A stretch of DNA of 64,000 nt from Microcoleus sp. AS-A8 (GCA_039962225.1 JAMPKV010000009.1:186001-250000), one strand, 5' to 3'. Positions 1-9,299 are shown, counted from the first letter of the stretch. Translations and numbers: made by a program. The notes: generated from the letters alone by a model not told the origin.

Positions 1-1249
1 TCACACCCGTCGGGCGAATTACCTGTTCCACAACTCGATTCTCCGACTGTTCAATCTCCCAGTCTCCCGGTGTTGCTGAAACAAAAATACATTGATTGAC
101 TTTCGTCCAAAATTCCTCTGCCTTCAAGGGACGATTATCAGCCGCACTCGGCAAGCGAAAACCATGCTCAATGAGTACTTTTTTCCTAGCTTGGTCGCCG
201 TTGTACATCCCCCGAATTTGCGGTACCGTAGCGTGAGATTCATCCACAACTAACAGCCAATCGTTGGGGAAGTAATCAATCAAACACTCCGGGGGTTCCC
301 CAGCTTGGCGTCCCGCTAAGTGACGAGAATAGTTTTCCACGCCGTTGCAGTAACCAACTTCCCGCAACAGTTCCAAATCGTAACGAGTACGCTGTTCTAA
401 TCGCTGGGCTTCCAGTAACTTTCCCGCATCCTGCAATTGCACCAAACGCTCCCGAATTTCTGCCTCAATCGCGTCACAGGCGTCCTCTAGCTTGTCATCT
501 GGGGTAACAAAGTGACGTGCAGGGTAGATATTCAAGGCGTTCAGACTGGTGATAATCTCGCCGGTAACTGGGTCAATGTAGCGAATCGCGTCAATTTCAT
601 CGCCAAAGAATTCTACACGAATAATTCGGTCTTCGTAGGCTGGGCCAATTTCCACGACATCGCCCTTCACCCGGAAGCGTCCCCGTCCCATCTCTAAATC
701 ATTGCGCGAATACTGTACTGAGGCTAAGTCTCGCAATAACTGGCGTTGGTCAATTACCTTCCCGACTCCTATGGGAATCGCGGCCTTCAGGTATTCTGAG
801 GGAATGCCCAAGCCATAGATGCAGCTAATTGAGGCTACCACAATTACATCCCGACGTTCAAACAGCGATCGCGTTGCCGAGTGCCTGAGCATATCAATTT
901 CATCATTAATCGCTGCACTCTTCTCTATATAAGTGTCGGTGACAGGGATATAAGCTTCGGGCTGGTAGTAGTCGTAGTAAGAAACAAAGTACTCAACGGC
1001 ATTACGGGGAAAAAACTCCCGCAACTCATTACATAACTGTGCCGCCAGGGTTTTGTTGTGGGCGAGAACGAGAGTCGGTTTGCCGATTTTCTCAATCACA
1101 GCCGCTACGGAGAAGGTTTTACCGGTTCCCGTTGCGCCAAGTAGGGTTTGGAAGCGATGATTCCCTTGAAGGTAGGAGGTGAGTTGTGCGATCGCGTGGG
1201 GCTGATCGCCAGTCGGTTGAAAGGGGGCTTGGAGTTGAAAATGCGACAT
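1..1249 (-). CDS. uvrB: UvrABC excision repair subunit B, 5' part
   Basis: UvrB is the damage-verifying helicase-like subunit of the UvrABC nucleotide excision repair complex. The reverse strand reads from an ATG at 1247-1249 and stays open to the left edge, giving about 416 of the usual ~665 residues. The N-terminus [17 protein letters not shown] is typical, followed by the Walker A motif GATGTGKT (about residues 38-45), [11 protein letters not shown], and the beta-hairpin segment [16 protein letters not shown] that inserts into DNA. The 3' part, with helicase motifs V-VI and the UVR domain, lies outside the window. No strong Shine-Dalgarno is seen. It stands alone, transcribed away from the pilin-like gene. 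Identification is certain from these motifs. Confidence 0.97.
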   Translation of the reverse strand, partial: MSHFQLQAPFQPTGDQPHAIAQLTSYLQGNHRFQTLLGATGTGKTFSVAAVIEKIGKPTLVLAHNKTLAAQLCNELREFFPRNAVEYFVSYYDYYQPEAYIPVTDTYIEKSAAINDEIDMLRHSATRSLFERRDVIVVASISCIYGLGIPSEYLKAAIPIGVGKVIDQRQLLRDLASVQYSRNDLEMGRGRFRVKGDVVEIGPAYEDRIIRVEFFGDEIDAIRYIDPVTGEIITSLNALNIYPARHFVTPDDKLEDACDAIEAEIRERLVQLQDAGKLLEAQRLEQRTRYDLELLREVGYCNGVENYSRHLAGRQAGEPPECLIDYFPNDWLLVVDESHATVPQIRGMYNGDQARKKVLIEHGFRLPSAADNRPLKAEEFWTKVNQCIFVSATPGDWEIEQSENRVVEQVIRPTGV

Positions 1250-1510
1250 AGAAGTGAAGATGGTTGCTGCCTCTATCTCCTATGCTAAGTAACTTCGACT
1301 TCATTGCGTGAATCGTGCCGAAATCCTCCTAAAATCTAAAGCTCAAGAAGATACCCCAAATTCTGGAAAATCGTATTGGCATCTTGAAGTTTTTCCTAAA
1401 CAGCCCTTAAGTCTAAAAACCACACGAACCAAGATTCGTTAGGCTCTAAGCTTTGGCTAACTCTAACAACAACATTACTGTAAGAAAAACCCTCTTTATA
1501 GGCCTCCCTC

Positions 1511-2062
1511 ATGACAGAATTTTCAGACTTTGAAACCCCACCTGGGCAAGCCGAATCAAAAAAATCATTCCCCACCATACTTTGGATTATTGGAGGCTTA
1601 GGTTGTGGCTGTTTTGGTCTCATCATCCTGGGAATTATTGCTGCGATCGCTTTGCCCAGTCTTCTCACCCAAGCCCATAAAGCTAGACAAGCAGAAGCCA
1701 GAAATAACGTTAATTCAATGGTTAGAGGGCAGCAAGCTTTTCATATCGAGAAAGGAACTTTTAGCAAATCGATTGAAGAGTTAGGGGTTGGTATTCGACC
1801 AGAAACGGAGAGTTATCGCTATCAGATTGTGCCTCAGGCGGGTAACAAGAGTGTGATGATTACAGCTCAAGCGAAGCAGGTAATGTTGAAGAGCTACACG
1901 GGCGCTGTTTTTACGACTAAAAAAGGTCAGGATGTGGCTACTGTCTCAGGAGTTTGTGAAACTGATACTCCCTCTACAACTCCTCCAGCCATGCCAAAGT
2001 TCACTGCCAATCAATCCAGCCCGTTTGAATGTCCCCCTGGTTCTCAACTCCTTAATAGGTGA
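1511..2062 (+). CDS. type IV pilin-like (GspG/H-like) protein
   Basis: A 183-residue protein with one hydrophobic helix (about residues 24-52) followed by a stretch resembling the pilin alpha-1 helix (IAAIALPSLLTQAHKARQAE) and a small soluble C-terminal domain. Cyanobacterial relatives are annotated as type IV pilin-like G/H or general secretion pathway proteins. The usual class III leader (charged residues, Gly, then Phe-Thr-Leu-Ile-Glu) is missing. Residues 1-23 are acidic and polar, and the helix starts with a Gly/Cys-rich segment GGLGCGCFG. Prepilin peptidase processing is therefore doubtful, and it may be a membrane-anchored pilin paralogue. Cysteines near the C-terminus could form a disulfide. 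It is monocistronic, followed by a palindromic repeat. Role inferred only. Confidence 0.8.
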   Translation: MTEFSDFETPPGQAESKKSFPTILWIIGGLGCGCFGLIILGIIAAIALPSLLTQAHKARQAEARNNVNSMVRGQQAFHIEKGTFSKSIEELGVGIRPETESYRYQIVPQAGNKSVMITAQAKQVMLKSYTGAVFTTKKGQDVATVSGVCETDTPSTTPPAMPKFTANQSSPFECPPGSQLLNR

Positions 2063-2100
2063 GGGCAAGTGGTGTTTTAAGGATTTGTAGATGAAAATTT

Positions 2101-2167
2101 GTAGGGGCGGGTTGAGGAATCGTTTCGGTTATCCGACCGGAAAATTCCTTTTAAAACCCGCCCTTAC
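2101..2167. repeat. nested palindromic (MITE-like) repeat
   Basis: Arms GTAGGGGCGGGTT (2101-2113) and AACCCGCCCTTAC (2155-2167) are inverted copies with one wobble. Inside lie further matched arms GGAAT/ATTCC and CGGT/ACCG, so the whole 67 nt folds as one long hairpin. Similar short palindromes are scattered between genes in large cyanobacterial genomes. Here it lies just 3' of the pilin-like gene and could act as a transcript end. Confidence 0.7.
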
Positions 2168-2342
2168 CCCATCGTTCGTGATGGAGAAACTGCACCTTAA
2201 TGCCCGGAGAGAGTATGGATACATGGCTTAGTCAGATTACCAGACTAGCCAATCGTACCCATGAAATCGCCTATGCATCTTACCCATCAGTCGGGTGTAA
2301 ACCATAGATTATATCAATGATAATGGCAGATTGGCATCGGAC

Positions 2343-2370
2343 TTGACAAATATTTATAAAATTATATAAA
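2343..2370 (+). promoter_or_regulatory. sigma-70 type promoter
   Basis: TTGACA (2343-2348) and TATAAA (2365-2370) are separated by 16 bp in a very AT-rich stretch. They would start a transcript near 2377 with a leader of about 130 nt before the small RPI-repeat gene. A second possible -10, TATAAT, lies at 2403-2408. Confidence 0.55.
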
Positions 2371-2423
2371 TTTATCCATCTTCCTTAAGATAGTTATCCG
2401 TTTATAATATTTCTAAAAATGAC

Positions 2424-2468
2424 AGTAGGAGCAGCAAGTCAGCACCGAAAGCGGGTGATTCTCCTACT
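2424..2468 (+). promoter_or_regulatory. hairpin in the 5' leader of the RPI-repeat gene
   Basis: AGTAGGAG (2424-2431) pairs perfectly with CTCCTACT (2461-2468). The 29-nt interior contains CACC (2443-2446) and GGTG (2454-2457), which can form an inner stem around GAAAGCG. The structure ends 36 nt before the start codon. It does not match a riboswitch class that I can recall with confidence, so it is given as a structured leader only. Confidence 0.45.
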
Positions 2469-2504
2469 CAGGGACAAACTCACTTAGAAATTTACAGGTA
2501 TTTG

Positions 2505-2804
2505 ATGATGAGCAATAGCACGGCTACCCCAGAAGAAACGGTTAAGAGTTCTGTGTCTCCCCTCCCTGGGAATCGTCCCATTGACTCTGCTAATATTCAG
2601 GTTCTTGGCTCAATTTCTTCGGTGGAAGACCGCCCCATTGTTGCCAGCAACATTACAGTATTGGATACCATCTCTATCTCTGGGGAACGCCCAATCGCGG
2701 CAAGCTTGTTTAAATTTAGTGAAGCCCAAATGATTATGATGAATCGCCCCATTGCCTCAAATTACATAGATGGTGAACATGACCTGATGGGGTATCTTGA
2801 TTAA
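2505..2804 (+). CDS. small protein with four RPI repeats
   Basis: About 99 residues. No enzyme motif, membrane segment or signal peptide is seen. Its body is built from roughly 22-28-residue units, each opening with an Arg-Pro-Ile core: GNRPIDSANI, DRPIVASNI, ERPIAASLF and NRPIASNYI. Most are followed by a hydrophobic segment such as QVLGSI or TVLDTI. ATG codons occur at 2505 and 2508 (a TTG at 2502 is less likely), with AGG at about 2496-2498 suitably placed as ribosome binding site. It has its own promoter and a structured leader, suggesting an independently regulated gene. Small RPI-repeat proteins of unknown function occur in other cyanobacteria as far as I recall. Function unknown. Confidence 0.75.
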   Translation: MMSNSTATPEETVKSSVSPLPGNRPIDSANIQVLGSISSVEDRPIVASNITVLDTISISGERPIAASLFKFSEAQMIMMNRPIASNYIDGEHDLMGYLD

Positions 2805-3232
2805 ACTGACTAAACTCTAATCAATACTCAGAGCGTGACGGTTTCCACCTTGACTTTGCTGGCTTTAAGATGGTTTTTTGGCTAATCGGTAAGCTAAAAA
2901 GGAAACAAGGGGATTTCAGTCACGCTTATTTATTGAATACATTAGTCATCATTTGTTAGTTAACAAACTATCGTAATAGAACTTATTTGTCATCTGTATT
3001 TAGGAATACTAATGAATAGTGATTAATCGCTAAGGCTGGAGAATATAGTGAGTTTGGCAACAATTGGCTAAAACTATGCTTTAGGTACAAACTGGATACC
3101 AGGCTAATACCTCTGTAGACTGACGAATATGTAAATATTTTTAGATAACTTGGATACACATAGAAGAAAGTTGTGAATTATTTTCCAATTCTCTTCAAAA
3201 TAAACTTTTGAAAAAAAGAGGAAAACAAAATT
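2805..3232. other. intergenic stretch without recognised gene
   Basis: AT-rich spacer of 428 nt between the RPI-repeat gene and csbD. No convincing open frame, RNA or strong hairpin was seen. It ends with the purine-rich ribosome binding site of csbD. Confidence 0.5.
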
Positions 3233-3415
3233 ATGAGTACAGAAGATAGAGCAAAAGCCACTGCCAAAAACATTGAAGGCAAAGCTCAAGAAGCTTTGGG
3301 TAATGTAACGGGCGATCCTGAAGATAGAGCAGAAGGGAAAGCCAAGCAAACTCAAGCTGAAGGTAGTCATGCCGTAGAAGATGTTAAGGACAAAATCAAG
3401 AAGGCGATTGACTAA
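3233..3415 (+). CDS. CsbD-like stress protein
   Basis: A 60-residue, highly charged, Ala/Lys/Glu-rich protein. It matches the CsbD family: MSTEDRAKATAKNIEGKAQEA, then LGNVTGD and a second helix rich in EGKAKQ. The full family length is present. CsbD proteins are small general-stress proteins (SigB-controlled in Bacillus) without a defined biochemical activity, thought to be largely helical. The start is set by AGAGG about 13 nt upstream and by homology. The gene is monocistronic, with a hairpin and T-rich tail downstream. Stress induction is expected from the family, but no specific operator was recognised. Confidence 0.9.
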   Translation: MSTEDRAKATAKNIEGKAQEALGNVTGDPEDRAEGKAKQTQAEGSHAVEDVKDKIKKAID

Positions 3416-3529
3416 GCCATTCAAAATCTCGAATCACAAGCTTGAGCATGACAATCTTCTTGGCGGATGATGGCATAACCATTAAATGCACAGTCGCTGA
3501 GTAAAATGACAAGCGAATAAACTGAGGGT

Positions 3530-3553
3530 CTAGATAGCATAAAAGTTATCTAG
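3530..3553 (+). terminator. probable intrinsic terminator after csbD
   Basis: CTAGATA (3530-3536) pairs with TATCTAG (3547-3553) across a 10-nt loop. A T-rich tail (GCTTTCTTGTTATTTCT) follows. It is rather weak (7 bp) and lies about 115 nt after the csbD stop. Confidence 0.45.
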
Positions 3554-3783
3554 GCTTTCTTGTTATTTCTATCTACTAATCAGATTGAACTGTACTCATC
3601 GATTTGGCGATATGTCGAAACTCAAGCCTACCGATCCACGCTTCTGGTTAGAGTTGCACTGGATTGTGAGATAGGGCGTGCAACTGACAAGCCAGGGACA
3701 GCTATAGACTGATGGGGAAGGTACCAGGAACTTGTAAACTTTACCTCAGGTCAAAAGCCAGATGGTATTCTTCCTACAACGCC

Positions 3784-5127
3784 ATGCCACAATCCGTTCG
3801 CTTGACTGCTGCACTATCAATCGCTCTACTCACGCTTCTTGCTGGATGTTCTCTGCAATCGAATTCTCCGCGATCATCAGCCAACAGCGCCGAGAGTGCC
3901 ACAGAATCAGAAAATCCAGTAGCGGCTGCGAAAAAGCCAGCGATCCCATCCTTGGCATCTCCCGATAATCCCGATCCAGCGATTCAACAGCAAGTTGAGC
4001 AATACTTCAATGGATTCGCGGCGAAGGGATTTGCCAAGCAAAGCCAAGGCATGTGGATACAAGCGGGTAATACTCTTTTAGCCAATCACCAAGGTACTGT
4101 TCCTCTGCCTGCCGCTTCCATCACCAAGGTGGCAACGTCTCTAGCCGCACTGCAAACCTTTAGCCCCGACCATCAGTTTATTACCCAGATTGGCGCAACA
4201 GGGCCGATTGAGAACGGGGTATTAAAAGGGGACTTAGTGATTCAGGGAGGGGAAGACCCGTTTTTTGTTTGGGAAGAAGCGATCGCGCTGGGTAATCTCT
4301 TAAATCAGAAGGGCATCAAGCAGGTGACGGGCAATCTAGTCATCACAGGTAAATTTTATATGAACTTTGAGCCTAGCCCCCTCAAATCCGGTAATCTGCT
4401 CAAACAAGCGTTAAATGCTCTAACTTGGCCTCCTGCTGCCCAAACTCAGTATCAGACATTGCCCCCAGGCACCCCTAAACCCCAAGTTGCGATCGCGGGT
4501 TCTGTCAAAGTATCCCCCTCAACTCCCAACAACGTCAAACCTGTGATCCGCCACTCGTCCTTCCCCCTCGCTGAACTGCTCAAAAAGATGAATCAGTACA
4601 GCAACAACAAAATGGCAGAGATGATTGCCAATTCTGCCGGGGGTGCCAAAATCGTAGCCTTCAAAGCCGCGCAAGCAGCTGGGGTGCCGCAATCCGAAGT
4701 GATTTTAGTCAACGGTTCTGGGTTAAGTCCACTCAACCGGATTTCTCCTCGCGCCGCCTGTGCCATGTTTCTCGCCCTTGAGCGCTATCTACAACCGCAC
4801 AACCTGACAGTTGGCGATTTGTTCGCCATTGTGGGGCAAGATGAAGGCATCTTAAATCAACGCAAACTTCCCCCATTGTTAGTGGTGAAATCAGGCAGTT
4901 TAAATAGCGTTAGCGCCTTAGCAGGAGCATTACCCACTCAGCAACAGGGCACCGTTTGGTTTGCAACCATGAATGGCGGAAATGACTTGGAAGGATTCCG
5001 GGTTCGGCAAGAGATGCTGTTACAAGGCTTGGTTCAACAATGGGGTGCGGTGCAATCATTACCAGAGGAGTTAGCCCCAAATCCTGAGAGGAACAGCAAA
5101 ACTTCTCGGAGTGAAATTGTGAATTAG
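3784..5127 (+). CDS. D-Ala-D-Ala carboxypeptidase, PBP4/DacB type (S13)
   Basis: Periplasmic penicillin-binding protein that trims or hydrolyses peptidoglycan peptides. All three serine-hydrolase motifs are present and correctly spaced for the S13 family: SxxK as SITK (Ser112, Lys115), SxN as SNN (Ser273) and KTG-like KSG (residues 369-371). The start at 3784 is chosen because it opens directly into a signal peptide with a lipobox, LTLLAGC (Cys near residue 22), so the enzyme is probably a lipoprotein. An upstream in-frame ATG at 3712 would add 24 residues ahead of the signal peptide. Ser-rich linker residues follow the lipobox. It stands alone between csbD and an epimerase gene. Confidence 0.9.
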   Translation: MPQSVRLTAALSIALLTLLAGCSLQSNSPRSSANSAESATESENPVAAAKKPAIPSLASPDNPDPAIQQQVEQYFNGFAAKGFAKQSQGMWIQAGNTLLANHQGTVPLPAASITKVATSLAALQTFSPDHQFITQIGATGPIENGVLKGDLVIQGGEDPFFVWEEAIALGNLLNQKGIKQVTGNLVITGKFYMNFEPSPLKSGNLLKQALNALTWPPAAQTQYQTLPPGTPKPQVAIAGSVKVSPSTPNNVKPVIRHSSFPLAELLKKMNQYSNNKMAEMIANSAGGAKIVAFKAAQAAGVPQSEVILVNGSGLSPLNRISPRAACAMFLALERYLQPHNLTVGDLFAIVGQDEGILNQRKLPPLLVVKSGSLNSVSALAGALPTQQQGTVWFATMNGGNDLEGFRVRQEMLLQGLVQQWGAVQSLPEELAPNPERNSKTSRSEIVN

Positions 5128-5140
5128 TCTTTAAAGTTGC

Positions 5141-5173
5141 GATTGCCCCAAAGGGGCAGCGCGGAGCGATCGT
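5141..5173. repeat. small dispersed palindromic repeat
   Basis: TGCCCC (5144-5149) and GGGGCA (5153-5158) pair around AAA. The flanks GCGATTG and GCGGAGCGATCG resemble the HIP1-linked small dispersed repeats of filamentous cyanobacteria. It lies directly after the carboxypeptidase stop codon and may help end its transcript. Confidence 0.5.
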
Positions 5174-5381
5174 AAGTTCGCCACACACATCCAACAAAAA
5201 ACCCAGAGCTTGTGAAGGCGCTGGGCGAAGTCATCAGGGTGCATCTACTTATTCCTTACTCCATCGCTACTTTGGCTCTATCAGGATAAAAAGCAAATCC
5301 CCTAGAACTGAAGCCAGCAGGTTTGTCAATCAGTAACCTGGCAAACGGCGTAGACTAACAAACAGTTATTGAGGTGCAACT

Positions 5382-6353
5382 ATGAAAGTCCTCGTGACAG
5401 GTGCTAACGGATTTACAGGCTCTCACTTAGTTAAAGCCTTAGAACAGCGAGGTGATGTTGTTGTTGGTTTAGTCCGCCAGTCTAGCAACCTCGATCGCTT
5501 ATCGAGTTGCAAGGTGCAATTGGTGTACGGCGACATCAGCGATCGCGAAGCCTTAAAAACTGCCATGGCTGGGGTAGACTGGGTGTTTCACACAGCGGCT
5601 TATGTCGAGTTAGGACTGGTTGATGCCGCCAAAATGGAGCGGGTGAATGTGGCAGGAACCCTTGCTGTGATGGAAGTCGCTCAAGCGGCTGCTGTGTCGA
5701 AAGTGGTGTATTGCAGCACGATTGGCGTATTTGGCGACACCCAAGGGCGAGTTGTGGATGAAACGTTTCAACGCACACAAACTGACTTTTCCTCCGCTTA
5801 CGATCGCACAAAATACGAAGCTCAACAAATTGTCGATCGCTTTGCCGCCCAAGGCTTACCCGTCGTGAGTATCCTCCCCTCTGGGATTTTTGGTGCCGAT
5901 GATCCCCATTTTGGCCCCGTGCTACAGCAATTTCTCAAAGGTGGGTTGAAGGTGTGGGCAGGAGGCGATCGCATTACAGGAATTGTCCATGTGGATGACT
6001 TAGTGGCGGCCATGATTTTGGCAGCAGAAAAAGCTCAACCTGGAGAACATTACATCATTTCTGCCGGTGACCTGACGACCCGTGAAATGTTTGGTATCCT
6101 CTCTCAAGAAACTGGAATTCCCGTCCCGCGTGAAGCGCCCAAACCCTTAGTTAAATTAGTAGGAAATATCCTCGATCCGATTGGACGTTTACTCAAATGG
6201 CAACCTCCCCTTAGTCGGGAACGAGTTCACTATATATATGACCGTTGTGTTCGGGTAGATGCCACCAAAGCCTGCACCGAACTCGGTTGGCAACCTCGAT
6301 CTGTCGCTCAAACCTTAAAGGAAATTGTGCAAACCCTGACAGCAGAATCCTGA
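5382..6353 (+). CDS. NAD(P)-dependent epimerase/dehydratase (extended SDR)
   Basis: A 323-residue Rossmann-fold protein. The N-terminal nucleotide-binding motif GANGFTGSH (residues 7-15) follows MKVLVT. Further on are the structural motif HTAAYVELG, the catalytic Ser region YCSTIGVFG and the active-site Tyr-Lys pair in SAYDRTKYE. This is the layout of extended short-chain dehydrogenases acting on nucleotide sugars or on dihydroflavonol/hopanoid-type substrates. The overall look is close to HpnA-like and dihydroflavonol-reductase-like cyanobacterial proteins, but the substrate cannot be read from sequence. The ATG at 5382 is preceded by GAGGTG. It is monocistronic and convergent with the response regulator gene, with only about 24 nt between them. 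Confidence 0.88.
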   Translation: MKVLVTGANGFTGSHLVKALEQRGDVVVGLVRQSSNLDRLSSCKVQLVYGDISDREALKTAMAGVDWVFHTAAYVELGLVDAAKMERVNVAGTLAVMEVAQAAAVSKVVYCSTIGVFGDTQGRVVDETFQRTQTDFSSAYDRTKYEAQQIVDRFAAQGLPVVSILPSGIFGADDPHFGPVLQQFLKGGLKVWAGGDRITGIVHVDDLVAAMILAAEKAQPGEHYIISAGDLTTREMFGILSQETGIPVPREAPKPLVKLVGNILDPIGRLLKWQPPLSRERVHYIYDRCVRVDATKACTELGWQPRSVAQTLKEIVQTLTAES

Positions 6354-6377
6354 ACGCAGCCTTCTGCTTTATTAAGA

Positions 6378-7124
6378 TTAAAAGGGCGGAATAGAAGCTC
6401 TAAAATCCCAATCTTGACACAATTTTTCCATCGGGCCAGACGGGTGTATAGCACAAATTAAACCCTCTTTACCATAGTAATATCGACATACATTGCAAGG
6501 TTTTGTTTGCTCTAATTTTTCAAGTATTGAATCCCATCTTTTCTGAACCTTAGTCTGATATTGATACGCTAAGGAGTAAGTATAGTCAACGTTCAACGCT
6601 TGATTAAAAGCCGTAATCGCATAATCGTAAAGCCGCAGAATTTGTGTGCTGTATTTTGTCCAGGCATCCGCACGGCATTCGTAGAGTTCAATCATCTTGA
6701 GGATAGAAATTCCGTATTCTGTCCAAGCCTCAGCCGAGGCACTTTTCGGTAAATTTTTAGTGTCTATTAACACTCGTTTGATCGTATCCAGCAGTTCTTT
6801 GGGCTGCCAAGGTTTAGCAACATAGGCTTCTCCATGTTTGATACTCCAGTAGAGAGCCAAATGTTGTCCTTTACCCGTTAGGAAAATGACAGGTATGTTT
6901 TGGGTTTCAGGGTTGGCTTTTAGCAAATTGCAAACCCCGTAACCATCCATCCGAGGCATGATAATATCAAGCAACACTAGATCGGGACAATTGGCCTGAA
7001 TTTGTTCTAGCGCTTCGACTCCATCACAAGCTTGAATGACATTCAGCCCACTCCAGCTTAGCTGATTTGAGATACACTCTCGTTGACTGCGAGAATCTTC
7101 AACGACTAAAACTGTACTCATCAA
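6378..7124 (-). CDS. response regulator, CheY-like receiver with C-terminal Cys domain
   Basis: The receiver domain covers residues 4-120: acidic pocket near residues 9-11, phosphoacceptor Asp53 in LLDIIMPRMDG, Thr83 in FLTGKG and Lys104 in AKPWQP. It resembles PilH/PatA-type single receivers used in cyanobacterial motility and heterocyst signalling. The remaining ~125 residues are not a standard DNA-binding output. They are helical, with a TPR-like stretch AFNQALNVDYTYSLAYQYQ, then a Cys/His-containing tail (PCNVCRYYYGKEGLICAIHPSG) ending in CQDWDF, which may bind a metal. No kinase gene is adjacent. Target unknown. Confidence 0.88.
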   Translation of the reverse strand: MMSTVLVVEDSRSQRECISNQLSWSGLNVIQACDGVEALEQIQANCPDLVLLDIIMPRMDGYGVCNLLKANPETQNIPVIFLTGKGQHLALYWSIKHGEAYVAKPWQPKELLDTIKRVLIDTKNLPKSASAEAWTEYGISILKMIELYECRADAWTKYSTQILRLYDYAITAFNQALNVDYTYSLAYQYQTKVQKRWDSILEKLEQTKPCNVCRYYYGKEGLICAIHPSGPMEKLCQDWDFRASIPPF

Positions 7125-7705
7125 TGTCTACCTTTTTACTAGGGGCAATGTTCAGACTAAAGGGTGATGTTCACAGCTATGACTGACGTCATCAGATCCA
7201 ACTTACCCATTCTGCCTAAGTTTCTTATCAGCAGCTTTCAAACATTGCCTAGAAATTTAGGGTTAGGTCGGTAGTCACTCAGCCTCGCTGGAAAAGCCCT
7301 CGCTCAGGGTATCTCAGCTATTGTCTGTATCATCCATTCGCCGATGCAGATCATATTCGGCTGATGCTAATACCGAAAAGCCAACCAATTCTGCACTTGT
7401 GCTCCTCAAGTAAGAAGTAAAGCTGATGAACTTTGCTTAACTTTGTTAGTGTTTCCTAAATACCTGCATCACTCAGGGTATGAAATCAAGCTGGAGTTGC
7501 TTTTATCTTATAGCTTGGCTGTAGAGTTTGGAATTCCTTTATGAATAACACACAGAAGCCAAAGATAGGTTAAGAAAGCTGGCACAGATTTAAGGCGTCT
7601 AAAGGTTGAGCCTTATTGGGGGCTATCAGGATGGATTCTTGATCATCTCTCAACTTATCCCTTGTCACCTTGGCGTCAGTTACACTCTCAAGAACGTAAG
7701 GGCTT
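7125..7705. other. intergenic stretch between divergent genes
   Basis: About 580 nt between the divergently transcribed response regulator and transporter genes. It must hold both promoters. No coding frame of credible length, RNA gene or strong hairpin was recognised. An isolated TGACGTCA palindrome lies near 7186. Confidence 0.5.
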
Positions 7706-9094
7706 ATGGAGATGAAAAAAGAACATTTTAACGTCTTACAACTCTGGAATATGAGCTTTGGATTTCTGGGCATTCAGTTTGGCTGGGGTCTGCAAATGGC
7801 CAATATGAGTGCTATTTTCGAGTATTTAGGTGCCCAAGCTCACGAAATTCCGATTCTCTGGATTGCAGCTCCTTTTACAGGCTTAATTGTACAACCGATT
7901 ATCGGCAATATGAGCGATCGCACTTGGGGCGCGTTGGGTAGGCGACGACCTTACTTGCTAGTAGGTGCCATTCTTGCTTCTATTGCTTTGATCCTTATGC
8001 CTCATTCATCAGCACTGTGGATGGCGGCGGGATTGCTCTGGATTTTAGACACGTCCGCCAATATCAGTATGGTGCCATTTCGAGCGTTTGTGGGCGATTT
8101 GCTTCCTGACGAACAGCGAACCCAAGGGTTTGCCATGCAAAGCCTTTTAATTGGTATCGGTTCTGTCTCCGCAGCGGCATTTCCTTGGATTTTGCATCAT
8201 GTCTTTGGTGTCTCTAATATTGGGAGCAACCAACAAAAAATGCCCCTAACGGTAGAGCTTTCTTTTTATATTGGGGCAGTGCTTTTCTTGGGAACGGTGA
8301 TTTGGACGGTAGTGACGACCCCTGAATATCCTCCAGAAGATATCAACGCCTTCAAGGAGCAGCAAATACAGCGAGGTGGGATTCTCAATACCTTCAGAGA
8401 AATTGGCACCGCTGTACAAGAAATGCCAAGAACGATGCGACAGCTTGCCTGGGTACAGTGTTTTACCTGGCTCGGTTTATACTGCTTTTTTCTTTATTTT
8501 CCCCCAGCCGTAGCTCATAATATTTTCGGTGCCATTGACGAGGGTTCGCCGCTTTATTTTACAGGTATTGAATGGGCGGGAATTTGTATTGCAACTTACA
8601 ATGCGGTTTGCATCGTTTTTTCCTTTGTGTTACCTCGTTTGGCACGAGCCACCAGTCTGAAGCAAACTCATAGCTTTTGCTTACTGTGTGGCGCGATGGG
8701 TTTGATGTCACTAGGTGCGATCGCGCAAAATACTTCGACAGATCTCATCGCTAACCAATATTTGTTACTCCTCTCAATGCTGGGTGTTGGTATTGTTTGG
8801 GCCAGTGTTTTAGCGATGCCTTATGCAATTTTAGTGAGTTCCTTACCGCCGGAATGCACTGGAATTTATATGGGAATCTTTAATTTTTTTATCGTGTTGC
8901 CGGAGATTTTTGCATCCCTTGGCTTCGGCTGGGTGATGCAAAATATTCTCCAGAATGATCGGCTACTCGCTATCGTGATTGGTGGTGGTTTCCTGATTGT
9001 TGCCGCTTTACTCATGCAGCGAGTGCAAGAGGAGTCAAGTGAGGAAGACACAGCTGAAGTTGAAGTTTCACAAGACGCGGTGGTGAAGACTTAA
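7706..9094 (+). CDS. MFS transporter, SLC45 family-like (sugar transporter)
   Basis: A 462-residue, very hydrophobic protein with about 12 predicted membrane helices. The N-terminus (LWNMSFGFLGIQFGWGLQMA) and the loop between helices 2 and 3 (GNMSDRTWGALGRRRPYLLVG) are the hallmarks of the SLC45/sucrose-maltose-proton symporter branch of the major facilitator superfamily. Uptake or export of disaccharides or related polyols with protons is the family expectation; substrate unproven. The C-terminus is a short acidic tail. ATG 7706 is preceded by AAGGG; a second ATG at 7712 is possible. No sugar-metabolism gene adjoins it, so regulation and substrate cannot be inferred from context. Confidence 0.88.
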   Translation: MEMKKEHFNVLQLWNMSFGFLGIQFGWGLQMANMSAIFEYLGAQAHEIPILWIAAPFTGLIVQPIIGNMSDRTWGALGRRRPYLLVGAILASIALILMPHSSALWMAAGLLWILDTSANISMVPFRAFVGDLLPDEQRTQGFAMQSLLIGIGSVSAAAFPWILHHVFGVSNIGSNQQKMPLTVELSFYIGAVLFLGTVIWTVVTTPEYPPEDINAFKEQQIQRGGILNTFREIGTAVQEMPRTMRQLAWVQCFTWLGLYCFFLYFPPAVAHNIFGAIDEGSPLYFTGIEWAGICIATYNAVCIVFSFVLPRLARATSLKQTHSFCLLCGAMGLMSLGAIAQNTSTDLIANQYLLLLSMLGVGIVWASVLAMPYAILVSSLPPECTGIYMGIFNFFIVLPEIFASLGFGWVMQNILQNDRLLAIVIGGGFLIVAALLMQRVQEESSEEDTAEVEVSQDAVVKT

Positions 9095-9299
9095 CAGATA
9101 GTTAGAAACCAATCCAACAAAATTTTATTGATTGTAAACATTTACCAGAGTTACAGATTGTCAATGTTGCATTTTAGTAACAAATAAGATGGTTAATCAT
9201 CAAAAGTGAGATCTTAGACATAGAAAAGTATCAAATTTCACGGAAAAAACGGGTGCAGCAGTTTTTCATTTTTGGATTTTTATTAAGTTTTATACAAAA

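Noticed and set aside
2424-2468. glutamine (glnA/downstream-peptide) riboswitch
   Set aside because: The expected conserved words around the three-way junction are not found; only a generic hairpin can be supported.
3104-3424. 106-residue minus-strand frame rich in Phe/Leu
   Set aside because: It is the antisense of csbD and its leader; composition reflects the complement of an Ala/Lys-rich gene, with no family match.
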